A DNA stretch of 64,000 nt from Castor canadensis (GCF_047511655.1 NC_133395.1:70961910-71025909), one strand, 5' to 3'. Positions 11,961 through 24,550 are shown, numbered from the stretch's first letter. Program-made: numbers and translations. The notes: generated from the sequence alone by a model not told the origin.

Positions 11961-12585
11961 GCTTAAATTTAGTCCAGTAACTGTTAATTTTATAATTTAA
12001 ATGACCTCTTTGAAGAATCCTACTAAAATTTGCAGATCAACCTTTCATTTGTATAGCTTATATCAGCAATTCCTCAATTTCTGACTTTTGGTTTCTGCAT
12101 TTGGGATTTCATTAAATGTTTAAAAATTTTCTATTTGCAATAGAGGCTGTAGTGGTGTTGAATGTGTCAATTTATGAATAAAAGTTTGGAATCAGAGCTT
12201 GAATTTGGATAGATGGCTTTCATTTGCTTTATTTATAGTGAAAAAATGTACTGATTTTGAAAGTACAAATAGTTGTAATATCTCTCTCAAATGTGATTGT
12301 TTGTAATTAAGGCTACTTTTGTTGCTCATCAGCATACCTTCAACCATGGAAACACACACTTGTATCTAGCATATATATTTAAAATTTGAATTTACTTCTT
12401 TGCTGCTGGGCTATGGAGCATGAAGAACACTCAGGGATTCAGAAGTCTGTAGTTTCTGGAAAGGTAGTCAGGAAGAATGAAAATGTTAAAGCACATATTT
12501 TTCAGTAGTAATAATTAGGAGTTACTGGCCATTGACAAAGTGTTTTCATTGACTATTACAATCCTTTGCAAGGTCAGGAATGTAC

Positions 12586-12586
<1 letters not shown>
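11961..12586. other. No recognisable feature
   Basis: AT-rich spacer; nothing supported. Confidence 0.45.
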
Positions 12587-12625
<39 letters not shown>

Positions 12626-12636
12626 AAGAAAGAAAT
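12587..12636 (+). repeat. (GA)n microsatellite
   Basis: About 16 GA units (12,591-12,622) grading into GAAA units. Probably length-polymorphic. Its complement gives a spurious open frame of Ser/Leu repeats. Confidence 0.95.
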
Positions 12637-12847
12637 AGATTGTAAAAATTACTAGTTGAGCTAGTTGAGATTCTATGGGCAGTTACTGTCTGCTCATTTG
12701 TAGCATCAGGGTTATACATAAACCTTGACCAAGCACTGTATGCAACAGAGAAAACAGAGTAGAAGATCAAAATTCTACTAATCCCAGATGCAATGTTTTT
12801 CCAGGAAATGGGAGCACAGAAGTTATTGAACACCAGTAACTTATGTA

Positions 12848-13030
12848 ATTCATTATTCAAATATTTCTAAGCACCTATTGAGTACCAGTCACTGAATTTG
12901 GCTGAGAGGAAACAATAAGCAATAAATGTTTTCTGATCCCGAAGAACGTTGAGTTTGGTGTGAAAAATGGAAGATATAAAATGTGATATAAATATATAAA
13001 TATAAGACAATATTAAAAATAACTTACCAT
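12848..13030 (-). mobile_element. L2 LINE 3' end
   Basis: Reverse-strand L2 3' terminus: 'attattcaaatatttctaag' then 'cacctattgagtaccag', continuing into an A-rich stretch corresponding to the L2 3'UTR. Ancient and diverged. Confidence 0.5.
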
Positions 13031-13369
13031 TACTAAGTCAGGTTACTCCAGGTATGTAAGGAAGATTCAGTAGCTTGAAAATATCCTAATATAATTCACC
13101 ATTTTAGTGTATTAAAAAAGATATAATATGATCATCTTCACTGATGCCAAAAGTCATTGACAAAAATTCAACATTTATTCTTGATAATATATCTTAGCAT
13201 ACTTTGATATCCCCAAATAAGCTATCCATTGCCAATTCTATTGGAAACATTAAAAGTTAAAACAAACAGAATATTTGCAATCGTCATTATTATAATATTG
13301 CTCTGGGTGTTCCTGCCAATGTGATAAGACAAGAGAAAACAAAAGAGGGTAGAAAGGACATGAGAATTG
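13031..13369. other. No recognisable feature
   Basis: AT-rich, no feature supported. Confidence 0.4.
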
Positions 13370-13930
13370 TCTTCAGGCTCAGGATTGTGGAGACAAGCAA
13401 TTTCCTTTTTCTGTGTCCGGATTCCACTCTTGGCACTTGGCCATTATGCCACAAGGAAGCCTAAGCAGGCTATGGAGAAGGCCACACAAACAGGCTCATA
13501 GTCCTAAATGAGCTCTTAGCTGATGGCTGGCATCAACTTGCCTGATATGACTGAGCTGACTTGAAAGTAGATCCTCTGGAGTCTAGTTAAACAGACTTAA
13601 ATGATCCTGTAGAACAAAAATGAACTGTCTCTACTGAGCTCTGCTCCAATTGCACATTTGTGAACAAAATTAATGCTCATATTTGTTTGAAGTCAGTAAG
13701 TTTTGGAGTAGTTTATTAATGTAGCTATAGATAATCAGAAAAGGATTTGATACCTAAAAGTAGGGTGCTATTGTAGCAAAATCCTAAAACATGTGACTTT
13801 GGCTTTGGCTGTGAGACTGGGCTGCAGTGAGAAGTCAAATGTGCCTTGAGAAAAATGCCAGCAAAATTCTCAAGTGCATCAAGGAAAGTGTAAGTGGAAG
13901 CCTAGGAGGCCAGGTACACTGGTGAGAGAA
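13370..13930 (+). mobile_element. MLT1-type MaLR LTR plus start of internal region
   Basis: Old ERVL-MaLR LTR. Typical 3' landmarks are visible: 'gtgaacaaaattaatgctc', a block ending 'cagtaagttttggagtag', and the terminal 'agataatcagaaaagg'. After about 13,740 the sequence continues as MaLR internal DNA ('gatacctaaaagtagggtgc', 'gactttggctttggctg'). No coding capacity; no downstream LTR found. Confidence 0.6.
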
Positions 13931-14084
13931 TGCGTCACAGAAGCAGCATTCTTTCCCATACTGCTTATAGCCAAGACAAGAAAATTACTTAGATTAGAGG
14001 CTTCTCTGTGGTTTACAGCAGAAACAATGTTATTCCTTGGGTTCTGAAAAAAAATATCGTACCTTCACTTAATTTCAGATTTTA

Positions 14085-14285
14085 CAGAGCAGTTCTTAGC
14101 TTTTCAGGATACTTTCTCATATGTGATCCTGCTTAATACCTTAACCAGTCTATTGATGCAAGTGATCAAGTATTACTGTGTGATCCACTTTAAGATAAGT
14201 AGGTCAAGAGGTTAAGTGACCAGCATAAATTGTAAATAACCTCTGAGAAGAGGCAGGGCCTACCCTGGTTGCTCAATATTCTAAC
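14085..14285 (-). mobile_element. MIR-type SINE fragment
   Basis: 'tctcatatgtgatcctgctt' and 'gtcaagaggttaagtgacc' follow the reverse MIR order. Strongly diverged. Confidence 0.4.
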
Positions 14286-16399
14286 TTCACAAAGAGAGTT
14301 TTTCCTGCAATGGGCAGTAATTTTATATTTGCTATGATTTGTATAGGGGCAGGAGTAGTCTGAGGCATTAGAGAACAAAAGACATGCTAGGCAAGACCCT
14401 GTTTAATTGTCTTTCAGTATTTCTCTTTAACTGTACACATTCTAGGAGAAACAGAACATGGTGGTTGCATGGACTTGTTTTTCTTTCCTGTTCTTCCTCT
14501 TCATATTCTTAGTGCACTTCCAAACAAATGTTTCAGGTACTGGAAACTTGGTTTTTGCTCCAAGAACTTTAATATTTAATGCGTTTGGAAACTGAGAAGT
14601 TGATAAGAAGCACTTCCCACCAAGTTGCTTTTAGATTGTTTTTTGTACTGTTTTCTGAAAATTTATCAGTGGTAGTGAATCCAGGACAGGCTTCATAGGT
14701 CCAATTACATATCATGTTCTTTTTCTAAACAGGAGGAAGCAACAGAGGAGAAGGAGAGCATTAGTTTGTGGATGAGTCTTTAAAGAGCTCATCTTTTGGA
14801 GGCACCTGTTTCTTTAAGATACTTGTAAGAACACTGCAGGATCCTTATTTCACCTCTGAGGTGATGTAAATGTGATAGCAAATACCCAAGATTTTTACCA
14901 ATAGTGGAAGAGAGAAAGAGGTTTAGAATAAGAAAGAACCCAAGCTTACCTGGGATAATCAGGAAAGTACAAGGCAGTTTCTGGGCTACATTATGGTCTC
15001 CAGTTTCTTCTTTTATTTTAGAATTGACACTACTTCACTGGCCTGACTTTTCAGAGGATTTGTGTCCTGAATGTTCTACTTTAGTAATGACAAAGATTCT
15101 TTGCTTGGCCAAAATTTAGTCAGGTTCCTGGTCTCCTAGGCCTGTCTGTGCACTTCCTTCTAAAGTGAAGTTTTAGCAAGAACCCTACTAAGTTAGTTTG
15201 ACAAAAAACACCTATCAGTTTGACAATAACCCCCTATCACTGATATCTGATCACCCTCAATGTATGTTCAGTTTTCTCATCCTCTACCATCTCCCAGTGA
15301 TGTCTGATTACCTGGCTGCCTTCATCCAGAATTCTTTTAGGTTAGTGTAATCAGAATCTCCTCTACCCCTGGTGTTTGTTTCCACTTAGTTATTTTCCAT
15401 CCATCCATTGATACCACCCCCCACCCCACCCAACCACCAACTCTGTTTCTTGGCTGCAAATTCACATTTGCCTATGCTGTATTCAGAATTTAGCCCAATC
15501 TTTCTGTCACACTGCAAAAACTCATTGCTATGGTCTCTATACATGTCACGATGGTTCTGAATGAAGTCTGCCTTACTGTGCTTTAGCAAGTTAACTCTTG
15601 GGATCATGTGTACAGTTCTTTTTTATCATTTTAAAAATGGAATCATTTATCATGCATCTGGCAGCCTTCTGTCTTGAGTAAGTATTGCTAGCATAGCTGA
15701 GGTCCAGCTTAGCAGAACTGTGGCCTCAAGGCAAGGAGATTCAGTATAAATAGGAACACAAGCCTAGGATGGGAAGTATATGTAATGCCTTCCATTGTCA
15801 CCACAGACTGCCACATGGAATGATGGTGTCACTGCAGGAGCACTTTGTAAACTATAAAATGTTTTATACAAAGGAGACTTTAAAATAAAGCTGGCCTCAA
15901 TAAGGCATTCGAAGAAGTCAGGCAAAGCTATGTACTTTGGAGCCAACTCGTATGTGAGCTAATGTTGAAACGTAGATTAAATGTGAAGACAGTCACTATC
16001 TGTGATGTCAATTATATTAAATGAATTAAGTCAGTGGCATTTGCTAAAAAAGTATTGAAGGACAATATCCTGTTTGAAGTTTATTTAAGTAGAAAGCCAA
16101 ATGAGATACCTCAATCCTCAGGAAAATTTGTGTAATAGGTTGCTTGTCCATAGTTTGGGGATGAGAAAATGAACTTAAGAAAGTATACTAGAAACTCATT
16201 TTCTGATGACTCACTGTTGCCTGAGTCCTTCAGATGGACATGCTGCCTGTGTGGCCATGACCCCCCCAGGGTTACAGGTATGGAACCAAAGTGAACACCT
16301 ATCTCAGTATTGATAGACTCCTTGCTTGTTAGTGACCCAGGACTTGAGTGAATGGTCAGAGCTAAAGATAAGCTTTGGAATTTTTTCTCCCTCTGGATG
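14286..16399. other. Mostly unannotated
   Basis: No gene supported. At 15,190-15,300 a phrase of the type 'cctatca(c/g)t...tctgat' recurs two or three times, hinting at an old degenerate repeat. C-rich patch at 15,415-15,435. Open frames are short and have no coding features. Confidence 0.4.
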
Positions 16400-17065
16400 T
16401 AGAACCTGGAAATCTAACAATTCACACCCGCATGTTCATTGCAGCATTATTGATAATAGGCAAGATAGGGAAACAATCTATCTGTTGATAGATGACTGGA
16501 TAATGAATAGGATATGTATCCATGTACATGGATATCTATGTATTGAATATATTTCAGCCATAAAAAATGAATAAAATCCTACCGTATGTGACAACATGAA
16601 TCAACCTGGAAAACATTGTGCTAAGTCAAATAAGCCAGGGACAGAAAGATAAATATTATGAGTCCACTCACATATAGAATCTAAAAGCGTCAAACTCATA
16701 GAAGCAGAGTAAATTGACACTTGTCAGGGACCAGGGACCAGAGGGAGGAAGAAATGGGGAGATATTGGTCACAGTGCACCAACTTTTAGTTACAAGATGA
16801 ACAAGTTCTGAAGACCTAACATATATAATGAATGCTGGTGAGTGTGCTAATTCATTTTTTTCTTTTCTTTATTTATTTTTTATTAATGTATATTAATTGT
16901 TACAAAGGTGTTTCATTATGATATATCCATGCATGCTTATAATGTACTTTGATTATATTCACCCCTTTGTAGTAATCATTACAAAATGTCAAATCACCAT
17001 ATGGTATATCTTGAATGTAAACAATTTTGCAAATTAAATTTTAAATTTTTATTTATAAGAAATTG
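16400..17065 (+). mobile_element. Ancient L1M LINE 3' part, interrupted
   Basis: The ORF2 C-terminal region is recognisable ('gcatgttcattgcagcatta', 'tttcagccataaaaaatg', 'gacaacatgaatcaacctgg'), then the 3'UTR. The element is split at about 16,857 by a minus-strand L1 fragment and resumes at about 16,966 ('gtagtaatcattacaaaatg', 'catatggtatatcttgaatg'), matching the L1M 3' end in order. Confidence 0.65.
16858..16965 (-). mobile_element. Older rodent-type L1 3' end nested in L1M
   Basis: T-rich start (reverse poly(A)) followed by 'attaatgtatattaattg', 'ttacaaaggtgtttcatta' and 'gatatatccatgcatgc', the reverse 3' end of an older L1 subfamily. It interrupts the L1M, so it is younger than its host repeat. 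Confidence 0.55.
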
Positions 17066-17338
17066 TGCTATGTTATTACTGGCATCTCCCTTCATTTTTA
17101 TAAGTATACATTAATAGTGCACAAGGGCTTCTCAATTAAATAATTTTTAAAAAGAAAAAAAATCTAGCAGGAAGTAACTAAATTAAAAATCTGATAGGTT
17201 AGTGAAGAGGCTGCCATTTATAGTCACTTTAAGACAGGTAAAAAGAGAAGCTGAACAATAAGACAGAGATGACAAATGTTCTGAGAAGCAAGAAAGTGTC
17301 CAGAGAGATTGTCATTAGAAAATGACACTCCTTACTTA
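17066..17338. other. No clear feature
   Basis: AT-rich; the start may be residual L1M tail. Confidence 0.35.
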
Positions 17339-17592
17339 GCCCAGCGCTAGTGGCTCATGCTTGTAATTCTAGATACTTGGGAGGCTGATATCAGAGGAAT
17401 GGGTTCTCTGCCATGGGCAAAAAAGTTCATGAGAATCCCCCCATCTCAACAGAAAAAGCTGGGTGCTGGGCACCTGTTATCCCCGCTACTGCTAGAAGCT
17501 TAAAATAGGATCAAGGTCTGGGCTGGCCTGGGCAAAAAGTAAGATTCTATCTCTAAAATCATCAGCGCAAAAAGGACTGGAGGTGTGGCTGC
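17339..17592 (+). mobile_element. Composite 7SL/ID SINE, 3'-truncated
   Basis: Two 7SL-like (B1-type) monomers in tandem: the first opens at 'agcgctagtggctcatgc' with 'cttgggaggctgat'; the second opens at 'gctgggtgctgggcacctg' and ends 'agattctatctctaaaat'. They are followed by the start of an ID-type unit ('ggactggaggtgtggctg') that is cut short. Same architecture as 44,185-44,502. Confidence 0.75.
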
Positions 17593-18867
17593 CCTATACA
17601 GTTACTTTGGATTCTGCCCATCCTTTGGCAGAGATGCTTTTTCTTGATTTCTTAGTGTATTTCATTGAATTTAAAATAAATCCTCTTTCTTAAGAGAGTT
17701 TGAGTGATTTTTTAAAAATTTATTAGAGCTTCAAATGGTGATGTAACTTGTTGGAGATATTATAGCTAATAATTTGGGGTGAAAATCAGGCAGATGTGAT
17801 CTTTAAAATCTATCTTAACTCTAAGTTTTCTTTCAAGAAACATTTCAGTGTTTACTAAGAATCTCCTGAAAGACTCAGAGACCACATCCCATTTTGTGAA
17901 TTCCAAGCACCGTGGAACTACACTCAAAGGGAGAGCCTGGAGCCACCTTCAAATTAAGTCATGTAGGCAGGCACCTACTTTGTTAATGAGCGTTACTGTT
18001 GCCATGGATTTTAGGTAAGAATAATTTAAATCAGTGCCTTGAAGAAATATTGTAAATTATCACATGGAGGGCTTTACATTCTCTTTCAAGAGCCATCTCT
18101 GTCTCCACTGTAGTAATCTGTGTCTATCCTATAGAGACAGCATGTACAGTTAGCATTTATGTAGAACACCATGGGCTCTGTGTTACTTTTATTGAAATGT
18201 GATCCAGTTCATGTTTATTTTATTTTACAAATATCTCAGGGGAAAAAAGTAGCCATTGAACAACTGGGATGCATTAAATCTATAAGAAAATTTTATCTTC
18301 AAGAAATTTATTCTGAAGTGCATTTCTTTAGATTTATGACATATTTGAACCAAAGATTAGAGAACACCAAAATGATTCCTCAGTTATCACTGGGGAATGC
18401 ATTTAGAAATATTTTCCAATTTCATGATCACAAAAGAAATTTGGCATACATTTAAAACTGTCAATTTATCATTTTGTGGTTAACACTAAGAAAAAATACA
18501 TCATATGTTTAAATGGCAGGATTTATTATAAAAGTCAATTTTGCCATTGCCTTTAAGTATTGTGAATACAAAGACCGAATTAAACTAAAGGATTTATATA
18601 GTCTTTACAAAGAATTCAGCTGCAAACCACATATGTGATTTTCTATGATATGTATGTCAAGTGTGTGATTATGGAGTTTTTTGAGTGGATGGTAGAACCA
18701 TTCTAACATCTTATTTCCATCTCACCTTTCCTATCCATTGTTTTCAAGATGATGTGGATGGTGACCATGATCTGTGGGGCAACAATGGCTTAGGGACTAC
18801 AGGGACTATACTTTCCTCTTGTGTACATAGAAAGCTTTCAGGAAATAAACATCCCAAAGTATAATTT
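17593..18867. other. No recognisable feature
   Basis: No gene or repeat supported. The 94-codon open frame at 18,171-18,455 has no recognisable domain or splice context. Confidence 0.4.
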
Positions 18868-19885
18868 AAAAAATCATTTATTCAACAAATGTGTGCAAAG
18901 CATCCAATGGGTTCTAGATGCTGTAATAGAGCTGATCTAATTGAGATGCACAGTGAGGAGTTTGCTGAGGTGGAAGAGTCTTCAGGAAGATGGAACAGCT
19001 GGTGCAGAGCCCCTGATGAGGAGGCTTGTCTTGGATCTTTAAGATAAATGATAGCCCTGGAACTGGAGATCAACATGTTGACTGAGATAAGCCATGCTCA
19101 GAAAGACAAATATCCCATGTTTTTGCTCATGTGTGGAATCTAGGCCAATAATAATACTGTGATATGATTATAAAAAAGGTAACTTTTTTTTTTTGTGGGG
19201 GGACCAATAAGAGGGTGATGGGGGAAAGTAGAGGGAGATGAGGGTGAATAGGATTGAGATACATTTTCTATACATATATCTATGAAAATAGCATAATGAA
19301 ATTCACTAAAAACAGTTAAAAGGGAGAGCAGGAAGGGAATAAAGACTGAAAAAGATGGCGTGAATTTGAGCTAAGTGCACTATATACATGTGTATAAAAA
19401 TGCCACAATGAAACCCCTTTGTACAATTAATTTGTGTTAATGAAACGTTTAAAAAAGAAACCTATTACTATAAAAAAGGAAAATTGTTAGTACTGTGTCA
19501 TGTCTGGTTTTAGCTGGGGAGTAGGGCACAGTAAAAGGAGAGCATCGCATTCAGATGAATCTTGAGAATTTTTAATTTTCATTACTAATTCAGAGGGGCA
19601 ACTGAAGCCATGGAAGGCTTTATCGCATTGTAACAGCTTTGGGAAGCCTTTGAGTGAAAACAAGAAGCTTTTGCAGGAAAAGAGGCAGGGAGTAACACTC
19701 CTGATTTCAAACCTCAAAGGTCATTCTGTCTACTGCCAGGAGAGGAGGGACAAATGTTGAAGCTGGAGACCAGTTCGGAAGCTACAGCTGGAATCTAGGG
19801 GAGTTTGGTGGTGAACCAGGTTAGGGTGTTAACACTGGAGTGGTGGGAGGTGGTTGCACTTGGGTATATTTTGGAAGTAAAGAAG
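18868..19885 (-). mobile_element. L2 LINE, split by an L1
   Basis: The reverse L2 3' end begins at 'tttattcaacaaatgtgtg' and runs to about 19,075. It resumes after an inserted L1 at about 19,485 with upstream L2 landmarks ('agccatggaaggcttta', 'gggagtaacactcctga', 'gagaccagttcggaagctac'). The order matches an L2 read backwards. Ancient and non-functional. Confidence 0.55.
19080..19480 (+). mobile_element. Older L1 3' end inserted in L2
   Basis: Residual ORF2 C-terminus ('agccatgctcagaaagac', 'tcatgtgtggaatctag'), a purine/G-rich 3'UTR, then 'tgtataaaaatgccacaatg' as in the old L1 at 21,736-22,640. It separates the two halves of the L2. Confidence 0.6.
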
Positions 19886-20778
19886 GCAAAAAAAAAAAAC
19901 CAAAAAACCCAAACAACAACAAAACAAAACAAAAACCACCATGCTCTGCTAAAGAGGTTTTGGTGCCCTGTGGAAAGATGTCCAAGGTCAGTAGCCAGAG
20001 CAGGTGGCTTTGGTGAAAAAGCAAACAAACAAAAAACTTTAAACAAAAGGATAATGAGAACCCTCAAGGAGATGCAGTAAGATAATAGAAAAATCTTTCT
20101 GTGTATTAAAAATACCCCGTAATTTCCAAGATTAAAAACTCACAGGTGAATTGAAAGAGACCATCTATACTTGGGAATTCTGGAAGATAAATGAAGGAAA
20201 TACCTTATGAGGTCAAGAAAAGGTGCAGAGAGTTAGAAATTAGCAGAGAAATATATAGACTTGAAGACTATGCTCAGAAAGCTTAACTTATGCACAATAA
20301 GACTTCTAAATGGTAAGAAAGATGCAGATAGAGCTTGGGGGAAGCAAATATTAAATGAGTTCTAGAAGAAAATTTACCTAAGCTTTAAAAAACCAGTAAT
20401 AAAGACTTGATATCATATATTGAAAAGACACAAAACTCAGACATAATTTAAAAATATTATTAATAATAACAAAAGTCACATAACTGGTTGTATCCTGGTG
20501 AAATTTCTGAATTCCAAGAACAATTACAAAATCTTTTAGATTTCTAGATTCAAAAGTTGCAAAAAATATAAAGAGTATAAAGGAAAGCAAACAGAAACAA
20601 AGAACAAATTGCTAACAAAAGAAGACTAGAATCTGATTCCCATTTGCTAGACAGTGGAATGAAGTCTTTGGAGAGAAATGGACTGTGATTTAAGGTTTAT
20701 GTATATTGGGAAGATGTTATTCATCTATCAATTCAAATAGATGATATGCCCCTTTTATGCATGATCTGAAGAAAAACA
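19886..20778. other. A-rich patch, then no recognisable feature
   Basis: 19,889-19,940 is an A/C-rich run (poly(A) with CAAA units), possibly the tail of a lost retrotransposon. The remainder to 20,778 is AT-rich without features. Confidence 0.4.
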
Positions 20779-20907
20779 TTTTTTTTTTTAACATGGGATC
20801 TTGATATGTTGCTTATACTGACCTTGAACTCCTGGGCTCAAGTGATCCTCTTGTTTCAGCCTCCCAAGTAGCTGGAACTACAGATATGTGCCACCATGCC
20901 TTGCTGA
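20779..20907 (-). mobile_element. B1/Alu-type SINE
   Basis: Reverse 7SL-derived monomer: T-run, 'gaccttgaactcctgggctc', 'gcctcccaagtagctggaac', 'atgtgccaccatgcc'. The 7SL RNA origin is evident from the conserved 'cctcccaagtagctgg' block. Confidence 0.85.
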
Positions 20908-21049
20908 GGAATAATTTTTAGAAAGACAGTTACCAAAAATTTAAAAAAAGGAATGGATAACTGGAAAATATTAGTTCTAATAGTGAGAAGGTAAATATTT
21001 CTTCTCTTGAGAAGAAAAAAAGGACAAATTATCTTTTTATTCTGCTAAG

Positions 21050-21100
21050 TATGTATGTATGCATCTATTTATCTATCTGTCTGTCTATCTATCAGCTATC
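21050..21100 (+). repeat. Tetranucleotide microsatellite
   Basis: Tracts of ATGT, then ATCT/CTGT units. Confidence 0.85.
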
Positions 21101-21499
21101 TCACTGGTTAATAATACTAAAGGGAAATGATAATGCTAGTGTAAGTAAATCTTAAGACAAGGAGACATGTAAGAGAAAACTGACATTCTGAGACTGAAAT
21201 CCTAAACTATCTTGCCAAAATCCAGGAAAAGTTGAGGACAAGAGTAAGGGAAGGGGGCTAGAATAGGGAACACACACAATCTCTAATTTCATTTCCAGAA
21301 TGTTGCAGTAAATATATCTTTATGGAGATGATAGTTATTAGGTTCTCTATGTCTCCAGTGGCTTTTAGAAACATAGGAAAACTTCCACAATTAATATTGG
21401 CCAGAAGAAGGTGGGAATAAAAACAAAATTGACTTAGATAACAAAAGTAACAAATTGGAAGCAACAAGTTATAAGAAATAAACATAAAAAAAAAGAAAG

Positions 21500-21733
21500 T
21501 AGGCTGGATGTGGTTACTTATTCCTATAATCCTAGCTTCTCAGGAGGCAGAGATTGAGAGGATCATGGTTCAAGGCTATCATAGGCAAAAAGTTAGTGAG
21601 ACCCCTATCTCAACCAAAGGTTGTGTGCAGTTGTGCATATCCGTCATCCCAGCTATATAGTAATGATAAATATAGGAGGATCACAGTCCAGGCCAGTTTG
21701 GACATAAAGCAAGACCCTATCTATAAAATAACG
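21500..21733 (+). mobile_element. Dimeric 7SL-type SINE
   Basis: The first monomer starts 'ggctggatgtggttactta' and contains 'ctcaggaggcagagattg'; a second degenerate monomer follows ('tcatcccagctatatag', 'aagcaagaccctatctat'). The ID unit seen in related copies is missing. It abuts an old L1 at 21,736. Confidence 0.7.
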
Positions 21734-21735
21734 AA

Positions 21736-22640
21736 AGCACTATTGAAGCACTAGTCACAATAGCTAAGCTATGGAAACAGCCAAAATGCCCCATTACTGG
21801 TGAAAGAATTGAGAAAAATGTGGTATTTATATACAATGGAATTCAGTCACAAAGAAGAATGAAATTTTGTCATTCTCAAGTAAATGGATGAAACTGGAGA
21901 ACATCATCTTAAGTGAAGTTAGTCAGACTCAGAAGGCCAAAAGCCATGGCCATGTGTTCTCTCTCATATGTGGAACACAAATGCAGCAGTATTATGAAAC
22001 ACTGGTCATATTAAGGGAAGGTCACATATGGGAGGGGTGGGGAAACTAAGAACTTGAATAGGGTTGATATATTCACTATACAAGAATGAATATAGAAATC
22101 TTAAGCTGATTGAAACTACCATAAGAAAGGGACTTTCATAATACTGCTGAATTTGTATTCCACATATGTGAGAGAACATGCAGTAGAAATGAAGAAAATT
22201 AGAGAAGATGAACCAGTTGGGGTTATAATACATACATACATGGAAATATCACAAGGAAATTTGCTGTGCAGCTACCTTTACTCAAACAAGTTAAAGTGTC
22301 ATGTTTTTTTGTTTTATCTTTTCTTGTTTTTCTTCTACAAAATCAGAGAACAAGAGGGTGGAGCAAGTCCTGCCCAGGGGGGAGGGTCTGGCAACAATGA
22401 AGGGAGGGGTATTGGGGAAAGAGGTAGGAGGGTGAACATGGTGCAAAAAATGTGTACACGTGTATACAAATGCAAAAATGATACCTGTTAAAACTACTTC
22501 AGGAATTGGGGAAGGAGGATGAAGGAGAATGGTAGAGGAGGTGAATTCATGTATGATATATTTGATACATTGCATGAACCTGTATAAATGCCACAATGTA
22601 CCCCCACCCATCATAACAACAAAGGAAAAAAAATAACTAA
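21736..22640 (+). mobile_element. Older L1 LINE 3' part
   Basis: ORF2 C-terminal remnants ('gccaaaatgccccattactg', 'tacaatggaattcagtcac', 'atggatgaaactggagaac') lead into a 3'UTR with a G-rich block (22,377-22,440). It ends with 'aaatgccacaatgtaccc' and an A-rich tail. More diverged than the young copies, so an earlier L1 subfamily of the same genome. Confidence 0.8.
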
Positions 22641-22648
22641 AGCAAAAA

Positions 22649-22742
22649 GGGCTGGAGGTGTGGCTCATGTGGTAGAAAGCCTAACAAATGTGAAGCCCTG
22701 AGTTCAACCTCAAGTACCATGCGGTACCAGGGGGAAAAAAAA
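22649..22742 (+). mobile_element. ID-type SINE
   Basis: tRNA-derived unit: 'ggctggaggtgtggctcatg' (A-box region), 'aagccctgagttcaacctc' (B-box region), then an A-rich tail. It sits directly behind the L1 tail at 22,640, perhaps inserted in its poly(A). SINE, not a functional tRNA gene. Confidence 0.8.
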
Positions 22743-24547
22743 AGGAAATATAGTACATTTCAAGAAAATTGGACAATTGTGAACACACTGATCTTGCTAA
22801 AAGATAAAGCTCAATAATGGTGATTAAACAGTAAATTTGGCTACTTTTTGTTTTTAAGGGACTACCTTTGACAAAAGTTAAGTGCAAAATCTGATTTTTT
22901 TGTTAGGATATGACATTTCTTGCCCTGTTAGTGCACCACAAACTGCCCATTCAAGATTTATCAGCAAAAATGTCTATTTGAAGTCAAGATGTCCTGGTAT
23001 GGAATTTTCCCAAGGAATTCTGAACATTTAGCCTGATCAGACAGGAACTGAACTAATATTTAGCTAGAGTTCCTACAATTGAAAAAACGAAGGACAGTAA
23101 ACCAATCCTATTTTTTGAGGGGATCTGTTAATTTGTGGATTCCACTAATACCAAAGACTCTTCCTTGGCCCTTGTCTTCACAGACAAAGCTTCAGATGAG
23201 GCTTAAGATTTTGTAATTTTCAGAAACTCCCTGGCAATTCAGAAATGCAATCATATTGAGCAACAATTCCACTTGGCTTGGACACAGCCTGTGTTGGTAT
23301 TGTGAGATACAGTGAATACAGAACAGAACCACAGGAGAATCTTGACAGTATCTGAGTATGCCCTTCTGTGGAGGAACATACAATGGACATCTCTCACATG
23401 CTGGCCTGGTAGGGGATGCTAAGTGTCTCTGGCCTGGCATTTGACATTGCTGGCAGGATCATCATGACACCACTACTCCTTAGGGTTAGAAAGCCTTCTT
23501 TCTGCTTCCTAAAATGAGTGTCAGTCAACTTATAGACGTAATTGCTGTTAATAGGTAGAAATCCTCCATAATATGTTGATTAAATTTATGTTTGATTTCC
23601 CGCCAAAACCTAGGGATAGAAAATAAGTGTTACAAGTTATTTTTTTGCTGTCTATGATAGCCAAGCGAAAGCTGAAATAATTTTCTGTATTTATGGACCC
23701 ATTACTACTTTCTAACAGTAAATAGAGAAACTATATAAAATGCATTTTAGTTATGATTTTTTTCCTTTGGCCTTTGCCCTACTAGGCTTTTTACAATAAG
23801 CAGAAATAATCTTTACAAACACTTGATATCATTTGAAAACTGCAACTCAAGATCTAGTTGTTTTGCCAGCATACATAGTATTACAAAATTACACTTAGCT
23901 TTGACAGAAGAGTTTTCCTTTTGGGGGAAGGAGCTATATCCTAGCCAGCATTTACTTTCAGGCTTAGAGAAATTACGGAAAGTGATAAAATAGTGCGTGA
24001 TTTCCTCCTGCTTTCACAGTTTTTCCTACATGCTGATCCTTTACCTTTAGTAGCAATCATTATGAAGCTGCCTCTGGCATGTGGGTTCTTCAATGTCAAG
24101 AATTTCTGTAACTTGCTTTGACTAGGTAGGCCTTCAATCTTCTGGGTTTGCCTCAGACTTTTGGTTCCCAAATTTTTACTTGGAAAAAATTAAGAGGTTC
24201 ACATTTTCAAAACAGAGTATTTGCAAAGTATTATCCTGGTCACTTATTGTTCTCATGGAGATCAATCTTAACATTAAAAGTAGTGGAGCAAATAGACGTT
24301 AAGCAGCTCCTGATGAGATTCAATAGGAAATTCACAGCATTGCCTACAAACTATTCTGCCCAGAAATGCTTACCTGAAGCTAATAAAGCTGTTAAAGCTG
24401 ACTTCCAGCTTAGGGAAAGTACTGAGGAAAGGAAAGAGAGTTAAATGATAGCATGAGAAAATAATCAGGTGAATCCAAGAAGGCAGGGCATTGTACAGGA
24501 GATCTGGGCTAGGTTATTATATAACAAGTCAATGCCAGAAGAACAAA

Positions 24548-24549
<2 letters not shown>
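22743..24549. other. No recognisable feature
   Basis: AT-rich DNA; open frames below 100 codons without domain or splice evidence. No repeat I can name. Confidence 0.4.

Positions 24550-24550
<1 letters not shown>

Noticed and set aside
12546..12860. 104-codon minus-strand open frame
   Set aside because: Much of its tail is Ser/Leu repeat encoded by the (GA)n microsatellite; no other coding evidence.
15190..15300. CRISPR-like spaced repeats
   Set aside because: Eukaryotic context; the repeated phrase is degenerate and irregularly spaced.
22291..22668. 125-codon minus-strand open frame
   Set aside because: Lies antisense to the 3'UTR of an old L1.
22649..22742. Functional tRNA gene
   Set aside because: The A/B-box-like sequence is part of an ID SINE with A-rich tail and no intact cloverleaf.
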